Shown one piece after another: positions 25,275 through 34,951 of a DNA stretch of 64,000 bases. The stretch's first letter is position 1, and each line of letters starts with the position of its first letter. The notes under the pieces were generated by a model. It searched no databases. It was not told where the DNA came from and was given only the letters and a program-made list of their open reading frames with translations. Location of the stretch: contig JAQZAZ010000007.1 of assembly GCA_029239355.1 (NCBI GenBank), forward strand, positions 47,562-111,561, written 5' to 3'. The stretch comes from Sphingobacterium sp. GTDB lineage: Bacteria > Bacteroidota > Bacteroidia > Sphingobacteriales > Sphingobacteriaceae. The position numbers were made by a program, and so were the translations under genes.

Positions 25275-27278
25275 CTAATTTTGGTCTGAAACAGGAACCC
25301 ACAAGATGGCATTTGCTGCCAATATGCCTTTTGCGTCCGACGTAATCTCGACATAGGGTTTGCTGCTTCCCTTTTCAAAAGCATATTCGCCGAGTGCCAC
25401 CCAAGTGCTTGTGGTCTGTCCCAGAATATTCACTTCCTTAAAATTTATTGTTTTTTCGATCCTTGTCTTCCCTGTATGGATAATGAATGTCCCGCTCGCA
25501 GTGCTTTCTGCGGTTTTAGGAAAATAGCTGTACAGCATATATTTCCCACCAGCAAAATCTTTGCCGGCAGTAAAACGGGCCATGGCCCCGGGGCTGCTGT
25601 CGGCTTCCTGATAACTCATACCATAACCTTTTTTTGCGGATTTACGCCAAGTTCCTTTCAACATAACCTGATCTTTATCGTCGACATGAATGATATAATC
25701 GGCCCTACGGCCATCTGCCTTCGGGTTGTCACGCAATATTTGTTGCACGCGTCTTATATCAACATCCTGAACGGCAATTTTGTTGTCAATCGCCTCGCAT
25801 GCTGCCACAGCGGCAGACTGGCCCAGCACCATAAATACGGGCTCCATGCGAATGGAACCAAAGGCGATGTGACTTGCCGACAGGCACACCGGGACCAAAA
25901 GATTATTGATTTCTTCTTTTTTGGGGACGATCGCTCTGTAGGAAATCGGAAAGGGAGAAAATCCGCCAACCTCAACGTTACCTTCATTTTTAACCATGCC
26001 ATTGACGATCACTCGGTCACAATTGTGCGAATCCATGGTATATGCAGCATAGCCTACCCCATCGGACACGACTTCTCGGCCCTGACAGTGGTCTTGGGTC
26101 ATGACGACATCACCAATCATCCTTCTGGCTTCGCGGATATATAATTGTGGTGACCAATGTCCATTGTCAGGATATTCATCTTTGGGGTAGCCCCATTTTT
26201 TGAATTCGCTTCGGATCGGCTCCGGCACCGAACGATCGTTTGCAACAAAATATAATAGGCCTTTGGTGTAATCTTCATGCGCCTTGATAATCTCCTTCCG
26301 CTCGAAATAATCCGCCTCGGGATAACGGCAGTTCATGCCGATCATATCGGTTGAAAATCCATTCCTGTTATTGATATCGGTCTTGCCATTGGGCATCAGG
26401 CTCCAAATAAATACGTCTTGAATGCTCTTCCAGGGTTGAATCTCTTTTTGCCGCTTTAAGAGTTCGTATTTGGATGCGTCATAATTCTCGGGCTGGGTAA
26501 TTGCTATCCTGTTTTCAGGAACATTGGTCAACGTAATCCGGTAGTTATAGGCTTGGACTTTGCTGTCTCCTGTTCCATTTTCTTTTAAAGGCTGAGTGTT
26601 TATACCCCATAAAACGCCGCTCTCGGGATCACCTTTTATCTTATAAGGATCTACGCCATCCGGAAACTGATGACCATCTAGCAATTGTACACCATTGATC
26701 GTCTCGCCGTAGGTGCTATTCGACTCGCGGCCCACGTGGTAGGATACGCCTGCCTTGGCCATAAGGTCGCCCTCATAGCTACAGTCCATAAATACGTTGG
26801 CCGTTACCGTTATATTTTTGCCTTCCCTGCTCTCACTCGGAAGCAGGGTTATGCTTTTGATGGAACGATGCGCTGTCTCTACGCCTGTCAAACGATGCCC
26901 CATCAGTGTTTGTGTTCGGGAATGTGCCAGGTAGGTCTTAAAGATGGATTCGGCTATTTTGGGTTCAAAGATCCATTGCTCGAAACTACCGTAATGCTTA
27001 CCCATTTTACGGTAAAAATCCAGAGCCAAACCTGTCACCACATATTTATTCCCGATATCTGTCTGCCCCAATCCGCCGGAACTAAGTCCGCCTAGCCTTG
27101 TCCCCGGATCAATCAGCAAAACGGATTTGCCCGCCTGTGAAGCGGTATAGGCAGCGATCACGCCGGCAGAGCTGGCGCCATAAATACAGATATCGACCTG
27201 CTTATCGGTTTGCCCCTTGACGAGCGGCCAAAACATCGTCAAAAGCACTATGGTCATTAAAAGTGTTTTTCTCATCAT
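25275..27278 (-). CDS. FAD-dependent oxidoreductase with C-terminal golvesin-like domain
   Basis: 667 residues. The signal peptide and first 500 residues match the neighbouring paralogue: ICIYGASSAGVIAAYTASQ for FAD binding, GGLSSGGLGQTDIG, DCSYEGDLMAKAGVSYHVGR and IREARRMIGDVV. It has an extra C-terminal domain from about residue 535 (GTWRKSAKKGYGMSYQ, KYMLYSYFPKTAES, ANAILWVP), which resembles the golvesin/xanthan-lyase-type beta-sandwich domain thought to bind carbohydrates. It lies eight bases after SusD. The paired paralogues may act in sequence, or on related groups of the imported compound. Confidence 0.85.
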   Translation of the reverse strand: MMRKTLLMTIVLLTMFWPLVKGQTDKQVDICIYGASSAGVIAAYTASQAGKSVLLIDPGTRLGGLSSGGLGQTDIGNKYVVTGLALDFYRKMGKHYGSFEQWIFEPKIAESIFKTYLAHSRTQTLMGHRLTGVETAHRSIKSITLLPSESREGKNITVTANVFMDCSYEGDLMAKAGVSYHVGRESNSTYGETINGVQLLDGHQFPDGVDPYKIKGDPESGVLWGINTQPLKENGTGDSKVQAYNYRITLTNVPENRIAITQPENYDASKYELLKRQKEIQPWKSIQDVFIWSLMPNGKTDINNRNGFSTDMIGMNCRYPEADYFERKEIIKAHEDYTKGLLYFVANDRSVPEPIRSEFKKWGYPKDEYPDNGHWSPQLYIREARRMIGDVVMTQDHCQGREVVSDGVGYAAYTMDSHNCDRVIVNGMVKNEGNVEVGGFSPFPISYRAIVPKKEEINNLLVPVCLSASHIAFGSIRMEPVFMVLGQSAAVAACEAIDNKIAVQDVDIRRVQQILRDNPKADGRRADYIIHVDDKDQVMLKGTWRKSAKKGYGMSYQEADSSPGAMARFTAGKDFAGGKYMLYSYFPKTAESTASGTFIIHTGKTRIEKTINFKEVNILGQTTSTWVALGEYAFEKGSSKPYVEITSDAKGILAANAILWVPVSDQN

Positions 27279-27286
27279 CTTAGGAT

Positions 27287-28978
27287 TTAATAGCCTGGAT
27301 TTTGTTCCAGATTTTTATTGGTTACAATTTCAATATTTGGGATCGGCCAGAGATAATTCTTATTGGCATCGAACTTACGGAGCTCGATAACGCGCATATC
27401 TTTCTGATTAGCGACATTTCCATAATTTACGTAACTATCTGCATCGATCGTCGGCGCACTGGCCAGCAGGCCTTTTGGAATACGACCATAGAGGGTCGAA
27501 TTCATGAATTTATCGGCCAGCTTCCAACGTCTCAAATCGACCAGACGAAAGCCCTCATTGGCCAATTCATAAAGTCTTTCTTTGCGTACGGTCTCGCGCA
27601 GCTCAGCCTGAGTTTTACCGCTAGGGATTGCTGGCATGTCAACGCTAGGACGCTGCCGAATACTGTTGATCGCATCATACACCGTTTGGTCGACCTTATT
27701 ACTCTCGATCATCGCCTCGGCGTAGATCAACAATACCTCGGCATATCGGCTCTGGATGATATTTAGTTCAGATTCCATGGTAAAGTCCTTGTCCTTGATA
27801 TCGACATATTTTTTCCAGCAATAGCCTGAAAAGGTTGCGTAGGCATTGATGGCATCCTGGTTTTGGATGCGAACTGCCGTCGACGTATTGTAGCCATAAT
27901 TCCAGCAAGTGATGCTATCCTTATGGGTCTCAAACTGAAAACCAAAAAACCTGGTTCCGGGAAGTGCGATAGTATACCCCAGGCGTGGGTCCCGATTGGC
28001 AAATGGATTTTTAGGATCAAATTTGGCGGATTTGTCAATGGCAGATCCGTCAGTACAGAGGTAGCTGTCTACAATGGATTGAGATGGAATTTTATTGGAA
28101 GTGCCCTGTGCATTGCGTGACAAAAATCCGCGTGTGGTACTGTGGGTCTTGGTTTTTTGTAAACGTAAATATTGAAAGGCAAAAATAATCTCCTTAGATG
28201 CCTCTCCATCATAGGTAAACAATTGGCCGAAGTCGGGGTGTAAGGCATATACTTTCAGGTCCATGACTTCTTTGGCAGAACGCGCGGCTTCTTCCCACAG
28301 CCCATTATTGAGTGCTGCCCGAGCCCGTATGGCCAAAGCCGCTCCTTTGGTAGCGCGCCCCACATCTGCCGAGCCATAGCTCACCGGCAAGATAGCTGCC
28401 GCTTCAGCAAGTTCTTTGAGGATGAATGCTGCAATTTCGGCCTTAGCTGTTTTGGGGACATTGGCGTCCCCCAGACTCAGGCCCCTCGTTACTAAAGGCA
28501 CTCCGCCAAAATAATCAATCAAATATTGGTAGACATAGGCCCGGATAAACTGTGTCTCCGCTTTATAACGCTGCTGCAGAGTGGCATCCATCTTGCCATC
28601 CAGCTTCTGGATATTATCCAAGATAAAATTACATTTGCCGATGACCTTATAAGAATTGGTCCATATATTCCGGATGTAACCATTGTTGCTATCGTGATCA
28701 CCTCTTCCCACTGCCTGCAGATCAGAGGTATTACGGTCCCAACCGATATCTGTAGCATCATCAAGTGTCAGATTGATGGGCATGTCGTCCGTAGGGTGAA
28801 ATGCCAGTGCACTGTACAGACCATTAACAACCAAAGTCAGCTCATCCTGATTTTTGAAATAATTTTCGTCCGAGGGGCCATCCAAGGGAGATCTGTCCAG
28901 GTATTTTTCGCAGGCCCCCACCAAAAGGAGAACTGCAATCGATAGAATATATAACGCGAGCTTATTGAGAGTTTTCAT
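27287..28978 (-). CDS. SusD/RagB-family substrate-binding lipoprotein
   Basis: 563 residues. A lipoprotein signal with lipobox LVGAC is followed by the SusD N-terminal pattern EKYLDRSPLDGPSDENYFKN. TPR-rich SusD blocks include TQFIRAYVYQYLIDYFGGVP, ATKGAALAIRARAALNNG and the C-terminal RKERLYELANEGFRLVDLRR. It sits on the cell surface as the lid of the SusC porin and binds the ligand. It follows the SusC gene by 11 bases. The partner genes give no hint of a glycan substrate. Confidence 0.95.
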   Translation of the reverse strand: MKTLNKLALYILSIAVLLLVGACEKYLDRSPLDGPSDENYFKNQDELTLVVNGLYSALAFHPTDDMPINLTLDDATDIGWDRNTSDLQAVGRGDHDSNNGYIRNIWTNSYKVIGKCNFILDNIQKLDGKMDATLQQRYKAETQFIRAYVYQYLIDYFGGVPLVTRGLSLGDANVPKTAKAEIAAFILKELAEAAAILPVSYGSADVGRATKGAALAIRARAALNNGLWEEAARSAKEVMDLKVYALHPDFGQLFTYDGEASKEIIFAFQYLRLQKTKTHSTTRGFLSRNAQGTSNKIPSQSIVDSYLCTDGSAIDKSAKFDPKNPFANRDPRLGYTIALPGTRFFGFQFETHKDSITCWNYGYNTSTAVRIQNQDAINAYATFSGYCWKKYVDIKDKDFTMESELNIIQSRYAEVLLIYAEAMIESNKVDQTVYDAINSIRQRPSVDMPAIPSGKTQAELRETVRKERLYELANEGFRLVDLRRWKLADKFMNSTLYGRIPKGLLASAPTIDADSYVNYGNVANQKDMRVIELRKFDANKNYLWPIPNIEIVTNKNLEQNPGY

Positions 28979-28989
28979 AAATGCTAATT

Positions 28990-31900
28990 TTATAATGTAA
29001 TATCCAATCCAAAAGAATACACTTTTACCTGTGGGTAAAAATTACCATAGCCTACTGGTGCTTCGACGTCATAACCGTCCCAAAACTTGTCTACGCTGAA
29101 TAGGTTTGAGCCATTAACAAATACCCGGAGCCTATTCAGTCCGATGGACTTTAGCAGGTCTGTCTGGAACGTATAGCCGAGCTGCAAATTCTTCAGCCGA
29201 AGGTAGGCGGCATTTTTCATCCAAAACTGGGAGGACTGCTGGTTGTTATTCTGTCCGAAAGCCAGGCGCGGATACTTGGCCGTGGTATTGTCAGGCGTCC
29301 ATCGGTCTTTATTGTCCTCACGGATCGTTCCACCAATTGCTCCTGTCGTTGTAAAAGGTTGGATACCGGCACCATAGAGGTAGCCATCTGCTTTCCCAAC
29401 ACCCTGCAACAGAAAACTGAGGTCGAATCCTTTGAAACTGAAGTTGGAATTGAGCGAATAGGTATATCGTGGAATCGTACTCCCGATAATGACCTTATCG
29501 GATTCATTAACCACGCCATCGCCATTTTGATCGCGGTACTTGAGGTCACCTGGAGCCAAAGTACCAAACTGTGTGGCATGTGCTTTCACTTCGTCGGTAG
29601 TCTGGAAAAAGCCTTCCGAAACATAGCCAAAGATCGAGTTAATGGGATAGCCTTCACGATTGACGGTCAGACCGGTCTGATTAATTCCCCGCATATCCAA
29701 CACCTTGTTTTTGACATCAGAGAGGTTAAACGTAAAATTATATTTAAAGGCTTTGTCCGGATCACTCCGATAGCCCATGGAAATTTCCCAGCCTTTATTT
29801 TCGACGACGCCCGCATTTTGATAGGGTTTGTTCAATCCAATAATCAGAGGGATATCCAGCTGGAGTAATATGTCGCTGGTTTTCCGGTTGTATAGATCGG
29901 CCGTAATGGTCCAGCGTTTAAATAAGGTGAGATCAATACCGATATTTTTTTCCTCGGTTGACTCCCAGGTAATGTTGGGATTGGACATATCATTGAGTGC
30001 TGCTGTATTGACGATTCCGTTGCCGAGAGTGTATGATCCGAGGTTCAAGGATGCCACTGCTGGATAGGTCCCGATATTCTGATTTCCCAATTTTCCCCAT
30101 GAGGCCCTAATTTTTCCTTCCGTAAGCCAGCTTTTGGATGTGGCCAGGAATCCCTCTTCGGAAAAGCGCCATCCGGCTGAGGCCGAAGGGAAAAATCCGT
30201 AGCGGTTGCCTTTGGCAAACCGGGAGGACCCATCATAGCGTGCATTAAGTTCCAAAAGATAACGATCTTTAAACACGTAATTGATACGGGAGAATAAGGA
30301 TTGTAATGCCCACTCTGAAGCGCTTCCAGTAGCTGCCTGATTCAGTGCAGACCCTGCATTGAGCACTTCATAGTCTGGGAGCACATAGGTGTCTCTAAAT
30401 CCCTGGGTATAATCAATCTTATAATCTTCCCGCGAACCACCAACCAATGCCTTTAACTGATGTGGACCAAAATCCTTGTTGAGCGTCAGGGTGGCCCGCA
30501 TATTATTAAAAAGTTCCTGACTATTGTATTGGGTAAGTGCCGTGCGGACCGGAACCGAGAAGCTCGGCGTACCGTCAGGGAAATACGACTGCACTGCTTT
30601 TCTGAAATTCTTGTTGACCTGTGTCGCATATTTCGGTGCATAATTGACCTCAGCAATCAACCATTCCTTGGGTTTATAGATCAATGATGCGTTTATACTG
30701 CCAAATGGACTTTTGTTGGTGGCAACACCGCCATCGGCAGCTGCCGAAACGGGATTATTTCCATTCCAGCCCAATCCCCATGTGCCGTTGGAATTTCTAA
30801 AGGATTGATTGGCCGGAATGCTGCTCATCCACTGAAAAAGCTCTTCGATGCTGGCTGATGGAGAGGTCACAATCGGATTGACGTATTGGAAATCAAATTT
30901 GACAGCGAGTTGATCTGAAAACTTAACATCCACGTTGTTACGTATGGTATAACGCTTAAACGAGCTATTCAGTGTCAAACCTTTTTGGTCGAAATAACCG
31001 ACAGAAGTCAGCATTTTCACTTTGTTTGTTCCGGCATTAACCGTCAGAAAATGGCTTTGCTGGAATCCATTTCCCCGCAATGATTCCTTTTGCCAATCGG
31101 TATTGGGATACTCATCCGAACTACCATTGCCTTGGTTGCGATATGCGGCAATGATATCTTCGGGATACAGCGGGCTCGCCCCAACATTGGTATAGGCTTC
31201 ATTTGTCAGGAGCATATGATCCAAGGCATTGACAATCTTGGGCATATTGGTTGCCGACTGCCAGCCAAAATAATTGTTGTACGCTATCGCGACTTTATCG
31301 GAACTTCCTCTTTTGGTCGTTACCAAAATAACACCATTGGCCGCCCGGGAGCCATAGATCGACGAGGATGCCGCATCCTTTAATATCGAGATATTCTCGA
31401 TCAAATTGGGATCGATATTATTGATGGAGCCTTCGATTCCATCTATGAGCACCAAAGGAGCTGCATTACCAAGTGTACCGATACCGCGAATACGGATGTC
31501 GGCGCCATCCGCCCCTGGCTTGCCGGAACGCTGTGTAACGGTTACTCCCGAAGCCATCCCCTGAAGGGCTGAAGAGGTTTGCCCGGCAGGTCTATTGTTC
31601 AAATCATCACCCGATACAGCGGATACTGCACCCGTCAGATTGACTTTTTTCTGTGTCCCGTAACCGACGACAACAACTTCGTCTATCATTCCGCTGTTTG
31701 ATTTCAAGCGGATAAGTACCGTATTTTTGCTGGTCGCCGTTGCCACAAAATGCTTAACCGAATCGGTATCGTATCCGAGATGGTGGGCATAGATCGTGTA
31801 ATTTTCGCCAGCAACGAGCGGGGCCAAAACAAACAACCCGTTGTTATCAGCCAAAAAATGGAGTTTTTTACTGGTCTTTTCATGGATAAGATCAATGGTA

Positions 31901-32031
31901 GCACCTGGCAATGTATTACCTTCGCTGTCCACTATTTTCCCATTTACTTTCAGGTTAGATTGCGCAAATCCCACAGAAAAGTATGGAAATAGCAATCCCA
32001 CGAGCATTAATTTGATTAGAATATGCTTCAT
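28990..32031 (-). CDS. SusC/RagA-family TonB-linked outer-membrane transporter
   Basis: 1013 residues. Signal peptide; carboxypeptidase-regulatory-like domain about 28-110; the SusC TonB-box region DEVVVVGYGTQKKVNLTGAV; plug domain with PLVLIDGIEGSINNIDPN and SSIYGSRAANGVILVTTKRG; and a 22-strand type barrel ending VYSFGLDITL. It imports a ligand captured by SusD. No secretin/TonB short N-terminal (STN) signalling domain is visible before the carboxypeptidase-like domain, although a FecI/FecR pair precedes it. Such a domain would normally contact FecR. The gene begins 66 bases after fecR. Confidence 0.95.
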   Translation of the reverse strand: MKHILIKLMLVGLLFPYFSVGFAQSNLKVNGKIVDSEGNTLPGATIDLIHEKTSKKLHFLADNNGLFVLAPLVAGENYTIYAHHLGYDTDSVKHFVATATSKNTVLIRLKSNSGMIDEVVVVGYGTQKKVNLTGAVSAVSGDDLNNRPAGQTSSALQGMASGVTVTQRSGKPGADGADIRIRGIGTLGNAAPLVLIDGIEGSINNIDPNLIENISILKDAASSSIYGSRAANGVILVTTKRGSSDKVAIAYNNYFGWQSATNMPKIVNALDHMLLTNEAYTNVGASPLYPEDIIAAYRNQGNGSSDEYPNTDWQKESLRGNGFQQSHFLTVNAGTNKVKMLTSVGYFDQKGLTLNSSFKRYTIRNNVDVKFSDQLAVKFDFQYVNPIVTSPSASIEELFQWMSSIPANQSFRNSNGTWGLGWNGNNPVSAAADGGVATNKSPFGSINASLIYKPKEWLIAEVNYAPKYATQVNKNFRKAVQSYFPDGTPSFSVPVRTALTQYNSQELFNNMRATLTLNKDFGPHQLKALVGGSREDYKIDYTQGFRDTYVLPDYEVLNAGSALNQAATGSASEWALQSLFSRINYVFKDRYLLELNARYDGSSRFAKGNRYGFFPSASAGWRFSEEGFLATSKSWLTEGKIRASWGKLGNQNIGTYPAVASLNLGSYTLGNGIVNTAALNDMSNPNITWESTEEKNIGIDLTLFKRWTITADLYNRKTSDILLQLDIPLIIGLNKPYQNAGVVENKGWEISMGYRSDPDKAFKYNFTFNLSDVKNKVLDMRGINQTGLTVNREGYPINSIFGYVSEGFFQTTDEVKAHATQFGTLAPGDLKYRDQNGDGVVNESDKVIIGSTIPRYTYSLNSNFSFKGFDLSFLLQGVGKADGYLYGAGIQPFTTTGAIGGTIREDNKDRWTPDNTTAKYPRLAFGQNNNQQSSQFWMKNAAYLRLKNLQLGYTFQTDLLKSIGLNRLRVFVNGSNLFSVDKFWDGYDVEAPVGYGNFYPQVKVYSFGLDITL

Positions 32032-32097
32032 AATTGTTTACAATTGGTTATTCTGATTTATATATTGGTTTATTTTCCGCGTTGGGTTGATTCTATC

Positions 32098-33180
32098 CTA
32101 CTGTACGTCCTCCTTTCTTCCCGAATTACTGATGTTGACAATGCCATTATCCACTCGGAATGTACAACCGTTCAATTGGCAGAAACTGGTCAGGAAATTG
32201 GTTAGCGATTCCTTACTATTTAAACTTCCCGTAAATGAACTATTGAGTAAGTCAGGACTATCGCATATAATCGAAACATCATAAAGGCTTTCGATTACTC
32301 TTAACAGCTGAACGTTTTTGGTTTGGTTGAATTTGACGGACTGATTGCTCCACTCTACATTGGCGGTTAGATTTGGAATGAGCTTCCTTAACTCCTTATC
32401 CACGCGCGCCGGCTGAGATTTTGTCAATTCGGGCTCAGAGAACTTAACCATCTGCTGTAGATTTAAGTTGACCAATACTTCCTCTTTTGGTTTAAGGTAT
32501 ATTAAGCTTCGGCTATCCGCGGCAACTGGTCCGACAGCGATTTTACCTTCCATTAATTTTATCAGTACATGATCGCTATCCTTGGGATCTATGCTAAATA
32601 TTGTCCCCAAAGCAGTCGTTAAATAACCTTTGTAATTGACCTGAAACGGGGCTTCCTTGTTTTTATGCACCTTGTAGACGACACGTCCTTGCAACTGCTG
32701 CACATTACGGCTGCTTGGTTTATTATAATCAAAACCGATTTTCGCCTGTGGATAAAGGATAACAGTGCTGCTATCCGGGAGCAGCTCATAGACAGCGTAT
32801 GTATTTTTATTTTCATACCAAATTATACGATCATCTGGTAATGTAGAGGATTTTTTTACATAAAGAACCGACAGTACGCAGAGCAGCACGGCGGCGCAGG
32901 AAGCCCAGGTCCAAAAGCGCATTCTTCGTAGGGCTATGCGTTTAGGAGGGTCTATGGTATAGATATTCTCTAATATTTTCAGATGAACACTTTTCAAGTC
33001 AGGCAATAGAATCTGCTGGAGCTGCTGCGTTTCATCCTCGTCTAGTATCTCCGCTATCCATGATTCAAGAAGCACAGTATCCGTCTTCGCCATTTCATCA
33101 AAGAATGACTCGTAATACTGCGCCTCCAATCGGTTGTGGATATACGCAGACAATTGATCTTTAAAGGTATGCTCTTTCAA
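32098..33180 (-). CDS. FecR-family anti-sigma factor
   Basis: About 360 residues. A cytoplasmic N-terminus of about 85 residues is followed by one membrane helix (WTWASCAAVLLCVLSVLYV), a periplasmic FecR domain (residues about 120-220, including VNYKGYLTTALGTIFSI) and a C-terminal DUF4974 domain (LLRVIESLYDVSIIC). It would hold the cognate ECF sigma factor at the membrane until the outer-membrane receptor signals. The start codon seems to be TTG at 33180: a TAG lies three codons upstream and the next internal ATG would remove the sigma-binding region. Confidence 0.88.
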   Translation of the reverse strand: MKEHTFKDQLSAYIHNRLEAQYYESFFDEMAKTDTVLLESWIAEILDEDETQQLQQILLPDLKSVHLKILENIYTIDPPKRIALRRMRFWTWASCAAVLLCVLSVLYVKKSSTLPDDRIIWYENKNTYAVYELLPDSSTVILYPQAKIGFDYNKPSSRNVQQLQGRVVYKVHKNKEAPFQVNYKGYLTTALGTIFSIDPKDSDHVLIKLMEGKIAVGPVAADSRSLIYLKPKEEVLVNLNLQQMVKFSEPELTKSQPARVDKELRKLIPNLTANVEWSNQSVKFNQTKNVQLLRVIESLYDVSIICDSPDLLNSSFTGSLNSKESLTNFLTSFCQLNGCTFRVDNGIVNISNSGRKEDVQ

Positions 33181-33268
33181 AATTATCTATAATTAGTTCA
33201 ATACATTGCTGTATTGTACTTCTCTATACGCTTGGTAGAAAGAATCACACTATTGCTTTTTCTTTTTT

Positions 33269-33862
33269 TTATAAATTGAATAAAAAAGCCGCAAAAAGGC
33301 TGATTATATATTCGTCACGATAATTTTTTTGGATATATTCCTTGATATCTTTGAGTGCGCTGACCAATTGATTGCTGACCGTAGAAACAGAAATACCCAG
33401 CAAATCCGCGATCTCCTTGTAGCTTTTGTCCTCAAATTTATTGAGCATCAGAATCTCTTTTCGCTTAGGGCTCAATGAGTCTATCGCTTTTGAAAGTATC
33501 TGCTGTTTATCTTTTAAGAACAGTTTTTCTTCGGTATGGTAATACAATTCTATCGCTGAAGCCCAAACTTCCAATTGAAGTGCTTTGTCCCGTTGCACTT
33601 TTCGAAAAAAATCCATGGCTAAATTATCGGAAATGTGGTTAAGAAAAGAGACAAATCCTTTGGTGGGATCAATGCTTTCCCGATGAAGCCATATTTTAGT
33701 AAATACGTCCTGAAGAATCTCCTCCGCAATACTCTGATTTTTAACCAACCGGATCAATCTGACATAGATCTTGGGAGAATATTGGAAATAAATTTCATTA
33801 AATGAATCAAGATCTCCATTTTTGAGTTTTTCGAGTTTAGCAATTTCTTTAGGAGATTTCAT
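33269..33862 (-). CDS. FecI-type ECF sigma factor
   Basis: About 197 residues. Sigma region 2 spans about 15-80 (FNEIYFQYSPKIYVRLIRLV, AEEILQDVFTKIWLHRESID) and region 4 about 130-185 (LSPKRKEILMLNKFEDKSYK, LLGISVSTVSNQLVSALK). The frame continues upstream to a TTG at 33889. The first ATG, at 33862 (MKSPKEIAKL), leaves about 30 bases after the predicted transcription start and is preferred. It is the first gene of the FecR-SusC-SusD-FAD-FAD-CstA series and presumably directs its transcription. Confidence 0.9.
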   Translation of the reverse strand: MKSPKEIAKLEKLKNGDLDSFNEIYFQYSPKIYVRLIRLVKNQSIAEEILQDVFTKIWLHRESIDPTKGFVSFLNHISDNLAMDFFRKVQRDKALQLEVWASAIELYYHTEEKLFLKDKQQILSKAIDSLSPKRKEILMLNKFEDKSYKEIADLLGISVSTVSNQLVSALKDIKEYIQKNYRDEYIISLFAAFLFNL

Positions 33863-34219
33863 TTGGTATAATTCATATAATTGATACAAACGACGAACTT
33901 AATGTAAAGATAAATTTTACTAAATCAAAATCATTAATACCCAACTAAAAAATTTTATATCCCCAAAACTCAAGTCCCTTCCAATCTCGCCGTCCATAGG
34001 TAAACTACATCACGACATATAAAAAGACACAGATTTAGGCGTAGATGGCTTTGTCGTCGAAAAGTGGAGTCCTAATCTATTCATAGAAAAAACTGCATAT
34101 ATATATGCATCTGAGAGATGCTATAATGTTTGTTTAAGTTTGGCAAAAGATTTTTTATATGTAACTTACTGTAAACAAAGTCTGGGAAAAGTACTGAACA
34201 TTTAAGTAAAATTTGGGGT
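33863..34219. other. Divergent intergenic region
   Basis: It holds the promoter of the sigma-factor gene on the leftward strand and the upstream region of a small rightward gene. No other gene seen. Confidence 0.4.
33899..33929 (-). promoter_or_regulatory. Possible Bacteroidota promoter for the fecI operon
   Basis: On the leftward strand TTTG (complement of 33926-33929) is followed by 19 bases and TACATTAA (complement of 33899-33906). This compares with the TTTG-N19/20-TAnnTTTG consensus; the -7 element is imperfect at its last two positions. Confidence 0.3.
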
Positions 34220-34549
34220 ATGAAGACTAAACATAACGCATATCTCCCAGTAGCCTGGGAATATAGGGAGAGTATCAACGAACAGATTAACCATAAAAAC
34301 AGTGGCAAAATATTCTATTTTGAAGAGGATAAGAGGCTCAGCGAGGCGCAGGGGACCATTGTTGAATTAAGAGAAGAAAGAGATAGCGGAGCCTTTATCG
34401 TGATGGAAGATGGACTTCAGGTAAGAATAGACCGTATTATCACCCTTTTTGGAAAAATAGGCGCCGCCTATGACGAATACAGCGCATATGCAGATGCATG
34501 TATGGACTGTACAGGAGGTTACACCAAAGAAGAACTGGATGGAATGTAA
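34220..34549 (+). CDS. Hypothetical cytoplasmic protein
   Basis: 109 residues, no signal peptide or membrane segment. The middle (GKIFYFEEDKRLSEAQGTIVE, then MEDGLQVRIDRIITLFGK) looks like a small beta-barrel domain. The C-terminal region has a CMDC pair (DACMDCTGGYT) that could bind a metal or form a disulfide. I do not know its function. The composition and ordered hydrophobic pattern argue that it is a real protein, of a kind conserved in Sphingobacteriaceae. Confidence 0.65.
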   Translation: MKTKHNAYLPVAWEYRESINEQINHKNSGKIFYFEEDKRLSEAQGTIVELREERDSGAFIVMEDGLQVRIDRIITLFGKIGAAYDEYSAYADACMDCTGGYTKEELDGM

Positions 34550-34951
34550 CACCCCCCATATGTCGCACAAACCCGCCAAAGTATCTTATATTTTATAAAA
34601 TCATTTTATTTAGCGCTGCTAATTTCAGTAAAAGAAATTAAATCACTAGAAGTTTCCAAGATTTGTTTTCCCAACAATTGACGAAAAATATCCATGACCA
34701 AAATCTCATACCCAAAGACGGGCAATCGATTTCTCATTTGATTCAATGATCATTGCAAAACAGTTGAATTAGTCGGATAAGCAACGGAATGCCATATTAT
34801 GAGATAGCAATAAACTTCATGACAATAACTTTAAAAACATAGATAAAGTGGCAAGATAATACTGTGTTAAAAAATGCTAAAAAAGATTTTTCGAGAACTA
34901 ATAACCTCCTATTTTTAATTATATTGTATGTTCATTTAATATTTAGAAAAA
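34550..34951. other. Gene-free stretch
   Basis: AT-rich with no supported gene. A leftward frame of about 44 codons near 34606-34739 is open but featureless, and I do not call it. Confidence 0.4.

Noticed and set aside
34606..34739. Leftward frame of about 44 codons
   Set aside because: Short, AT-rich, no promoter or conserved feature visible.
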